NCBI GenBank assembly: GCA_027475525.1
Contig: JAMWFC010000009.1
Coordinates: 620,001 to 684,000, forward strand
DNA length: 64,000 bases
DNA from: Macrolepiota albuminosa
Taxonomy: Eukaryota; Basidiomycota; Agaricomycetes; Agaricales; Agaricaceae
Direction: 5' to 3'
The position numbers were made by a program, and so were the translations under genes. The notes beneath the pieces were generated by a model, which was not told where the DNA came from, searched no databases, and saw only the letters and a program-made list of their open reading frames with translations. Shown piece after piece: positions 60,665 to 64,000 of this stretch; the first letter of the stretch is position 1; the number at the start of each line of letters is the position of its first letter.

Positions 60665-62485
60665 CTAGAGGAGTAAGGCGAATAAGGGAAAGTGATTGAC
60701 GAGGACCTTGGAAATTACCGGTTGATGGATGTTATCTAGTGTATTCCTTGACCCATTAGCAGTGAGGGGTGGACTAGAGAAAGTCTTGACTCCGCCAAGT
60801 TTGTCGGAAAGGATCTCTCTGCTGTTCAACGTTGCCAATAAACTATTTAGAAACACTTGGCCACACACCATGATTAACCAAAAAAAATAAATTAAAAAAA
60901 GAGACTTACATTTACTCAGAGAAAAGTAAATCCCAAGAAACGTCAAGTCATTTGGCCAGATAGTGTATGTGATAAAACATGTCATAGAACAAATACTATC
61001 TCGTGAGGTTGAGACATCTGATTAGAGTCAGGAAAAACACTCACGTCGTCAGAAGGGCTATTTTGGACAAGTTAGTGCTGTATGTGAATAACAGATCAAA
61101 ACCACTTGCTTGTGTTGATAGTGTATAGCATAAGCATCCTGACAAGAGAATTGGTCCTTGGTTCTGAATGAGCCTGTGGAATACAACGTCATGGGTTGCC
61201 CGACTCACTTGTTAAAGCTTGTGCGCTGTCTCCATAGATTTATGCAGAGGAAACCAGCAATGAGAAAGTCCGCCACTACACCACTTCCCAGTGCCAAGTA
61301 TAGGAGGTACTACAGATTATTAGTATACCAGAGCACAGGAAACCATGGTGTGACTCAACAGAAATTTTCTGGAAGTCAGAAAAAGTTCCGTGATATCTGA
61401 ATGTACAAGAATTAGATTGAAATTCTTTTTGCCGAGTATTTCACAAACGCAAGAGAGGTAAATGCTAGGATACATTTAGTTTCTCAGAAGAACGAGGCTG
61501 CTCTGGCTCACCAAAACCGGAACCTACGGATGCAAGTTACGTTTAAGACTTTGAACGTATGCAAGGAGAGAGGATTATACCAAATGTCAAAAATGATGTT
61601 ATACCCTGTGATTACGATTAGTCAAGTTGTCAGCTCTGCAAGAGTAGGTTATCTTACAATAGAAACTGCAACGAGGTAATTCTTGCCAGTCACTGTACAT
61701 CATTAGCACTTCAGCTAAGCTTTCAGAGTTGGCAGCCCCTACTTAACCAGACGCGGCGTCCGAAGATACTGATAGTCGTCAACTAGATGAGGCGATTGCT
61801 TGTAAAATATAAAATATGGCGTACCATCTAATGATCAGGTCATTTACACACTGCAGGTTCCATGTCAGGCCTTTAAGACAAATGAGTGTATCTTGGAAAT
61901 ATGATACCGTAGCATATACTTGAGCCTGTCGGCAAAAAAAAGAGTCATTTGTCAGGGACAACAGAACACATAGATGAGTGAGCGCACCAGGGCACTCCTA
62001 TGATGTTCGTCGCATCAGAGGCACTAGGCAGGAAGTAGTTTTCAAAGTATACCATGAGGGCGACACAAGAGCCACAAGATTTTCGAAGTTGGATACTAAA
62101 TAATAATACAATGCATGACTTATGAACGCGATATGAAGAGTATCCAAGATCCTGCAAACGGCTTGATGAGTATCGTGCTGGGGTCGTTGTGGCGTTTCAC
62201 ACCAGAGAAAGTAGATCTGGGTCAATCCTATCAATGGGTAGATCAATATGTACTGTGACACCTACCACTCCTTTAAACCAAGTTCTGTCTCTGTCATTTT
62301 GTCTGAAGTACATGTAGGTCTGGACACAAGTAATTCCATAGAAGCTAGAATATTTGCCCATTCATTTAGGGAGCGAGATGATTCGGAATCAGGAAGTTCA
62401 CTTACACAGCGGCAACGAGGTTACCAATGAACGTTGCTCCTAATTTGCTGTCCAATCCATTGGGTGAATTAAAGCTAGACGTCAT
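60665..62485 (-). CDS. DUF6534-type multi-pass membrane protein, multi-exon
   Basis: ATG at 62485 (MTSSFNSPNGLDSKLGATF...) opens exon 1, 62485-62406, with GTAAG donor. Further exons give FYGITCVQTYMYFRQNDRDR, then ILDTLHIAFISHALYYYLVS (about 62,140), then AQVYAT..., ISIFGRRVW (about 61,755), KNYLVAVSIV and GITSFLTFGIIL. The C-terminal exon has SLLATLNSREILSDKLGG (about 60,840-60,790) and ends at TAG 60665. These blocks in this order are the pattern of the Agaricomycete-expanded DUF6534 family of seven-helix membrane proteins. Internal exon edges between 60,985 and 61,700 are not resolved, so damage cannot be excluded. Function unknown. Confidence 0.6.
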
Positions 62486-63577
62486 GATTCAAAATAGATG
62501 GTTGAATGAAGGCAAGGAAGAAGCACAGATATTTGGGCATTTCTTCAAAGCTGACCTGGATTTTATGTAGCCGTCAAACGTTTGCAATACAAAGGACAGG
62601 TGCTAATGATGGACAATTAGATCACTTAATCGACATAGGACAGATAATCATCGGACCAAGATATTATCGTATGGACACGAATGCTGTCAATGTCATGATC
62701 AAGTTTGATGTAGCAGCCAAAGGGGTCAAAGGATTTTTACATAGTCTTCCTCATTATCGGCGAAGTAAAGTTCTCGGTGCCACTAGCCATGATTTGTAAC
62801 TTCATGTAGGAAATGCAGACCTGCCCATTGCACAACTCTTAGCCGTCAAGTTGAAAACTGGACGAAGAATATGAAGCAAAAGAACAACAAGAAGCCGAAC
62901 GCCGCCAAACACCAAGTACATCGTAGATATTGGAACTCCATGATAAAGTTAAGGAGACACGATGATGTCCGTCTATGAGAAGTGATGAGTAGAAGAGACC
63001 ACGGATCATTTGCCAAAGAACAGTACATACATTAGGGTCTAGAACCGATAAAGCTTGTCGAATGTTGCACGACACACGGACGAATTAAATTTATGAAAGA
63101 TGAGTATCGATCAATGGTGGTAGTTATGTAAGTCGACGTCCTAACAATCGGGGAGTATAAATGACGATTCAGTTCAGGTCATCATTACAAGTGTCAGAAT
63201 GCATCACTGGCATGGCAGTGACAACGCGGCTGTCGATTCGGTCAGTGCCGACGAGGACGTATCAACACTTGCTCCACTGCTCTCTATATGCAGAGATAGA
63301 CAAGGATCCATGGCACGTTGTTCTAGAGGAAAATAATATGGCGTACGATCCAAACGCGTGCGAAATATTAACATTGGCGAAGATGGTGACAGCGAAACAA
63401 TAACGACTACCCAAGAGAAGGGTAAACAGCGACAGATAACTAAGCCACCAGAGTATCAGTCATATATCCATCATAGCCGAGCTTGTCGTGCCTTTGGGAG
63501 GCTTAATTACCAATTCGGCTTGTTGCCTGAAAATCATATGAGCGAGCCATATACATATCGAGTGGTAAGATATAAAT
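62486..63577. other. Intergenic; small open pieces, no gene called
   Basis: Plus-strand pieces at 62506-62799 and 63161-63642 (the latter overlapping the CSN1 3' end) are polar and match nothing. A 45-codon ATG frame at 63199 reads MHHWHGSDNAAVDSVSADED but stops early. Confidence 0.35.
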
Positions 63578-63957
63578 TTACAACTTCATCCTTAAAAGCA
63601 GTTTCCTATTCGTGGCTTGAATGTCTGCTGCAGCCTTGGTAGCCCGAGCGAAGAGGTCTGCACGGTAGTCTGTCTTCTTCGCGTACAATATCTGCCTCGT
63701 TGTTAGATCACATACAGTACGAATAGAAAAGAGTGGACCTTGTTCTGGCTATCTACGCGTCCTTGTATACTTCCATTTTGAATAAGCTGTACAACATTCT
63801 TCTCCACCTCTTCTAGGCTCCATCCGAACGCCTTACTCATCCGGTCAAGCTTAATTGTCGAGAAAGGCTGGAAATACAAAACCACCGCCCAGTTCCGAAT
63901 CTGATCAATAAGCTCGATGATGTGTGGCGCCAGATGAATGTCAACGAGATGTCGTGT
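63578..63957 (-). CDS. CSN1: COP9 signalosome subunit 1, C-terminal part (partial)
   Basis: Two exons, 63957-63739 and 63691-63578, give the last 111 residues; the gene continues past the right edge after an intron that starts at 63958. The PCI-domain winged-helix end reads YFQPFSTIKLDRMSKAFGW, then VVQLIQNGSIQGRVDSQNK, followed by a basic tail (ILYAKKTDYRADLFARATK). This is the pattern of CSN1/GPS1; the related proteasome subunit Rpn7 is the main alternative. CSN1 is part of the complex that removes NEDD8 from cullins, linking it to the F-box/SCF genes in this window only by pathway. Confidence 0.85.
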
Positions 63958-64000
63958 CTGTCAAATGGTTGATAAACGATATACTGATAGAGGGATAAAC

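Overview
The window looks like a transposon-rich chromosome segment of an Agaricomycete (mushroom-forming basidiomycete). Genes are split by many short introns of about 45-60 bp (GT-AG). Several proteins belong to families common in Agaricomycetes (DUF6534 membrane proteins, DUF7587 proteins, F-box/LRR proteins, a heme-thiolate peroxidase), and the repeats are Tad-like LINE, Ty3/gypsy and Tc1/mariner types. The species cannot be named from sequence alone. All splice models were read by eye; for most of the named genes the exon lengths sum to a multiple of three.

Layout. 1-5.0 kb: a LINE ORF1 running off the left edge, minisatellite DNA, a tRNA-like SINE head, a decayed minus-strand Ty3/gypsy element and an unrecognised decayed ORF. 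5.6-26.1 kb is a gene island: GDP-mannose 4,6-dehydratase (+), GDP-L-fucose synthase (-), FAD synthetase (+), a ZZ-finger gene with an in-frame stop (+), a GDP-fucose-type nucleotide-sugar transporter (+), a decayed DUF7587 copy and a fuller DUF7587 gene (-), an alpha/beta hydrolase (+), a gene with repeated FD(G/A)PAR motifs (+), an F-box/LRR gene (-) and O-acetylhomoserine sulfhydrylase (-). 27.2-38.9 kb is one nearly complete Ty3/gypsy element with 234-bp LTRs, a GAAAA target-site duplication, gag-pol in a single frame and a large extra ORF between integrase and the 3' LTR. 39-51.5 kb is AT-rich transposon graveyard: an LTR-like sequence, an inverted-repeat element, a reverse-transcriptase relic, a 1.6-kb Tc1/mariner relic and a decayed relative of the big Ty3/gypsy element. 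52.5-64 kb is a second gene island: F-box (-), heme-thiolate peroxidase (-), Nudix hydrolase (-), TCD-type tRNA t6A dehydratase (+), an eroded O-methyltransferase (+), a DUF6534 membrane protein (-) and the 3' end of COP9 signalosome subunit 1 (-).

How genes fit together. Two enzymes that make GDP-L-fucose from GDP-mannose lie as a convergent pair, and a transporter resembling the Golgi GDP-fucose carrier lies 5 kb further on, so synthesis and luminal delivery of GDP-fucose appear physically linked. The Nudix and TCD genes share a divergent promoter that contains a 70-bp tandem duplication.

Two cautions. Nine exact tandem duplications, every one with a period of 77 bp, sit in repeat DNA; they break reading frames and lengthen one LTR from 234 to 311 bp, and look like an assembly artefact. 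Most transposon copies carry C-to-T/G-to-A changes (TGA and TAG stops; LTR differences only at CpG).
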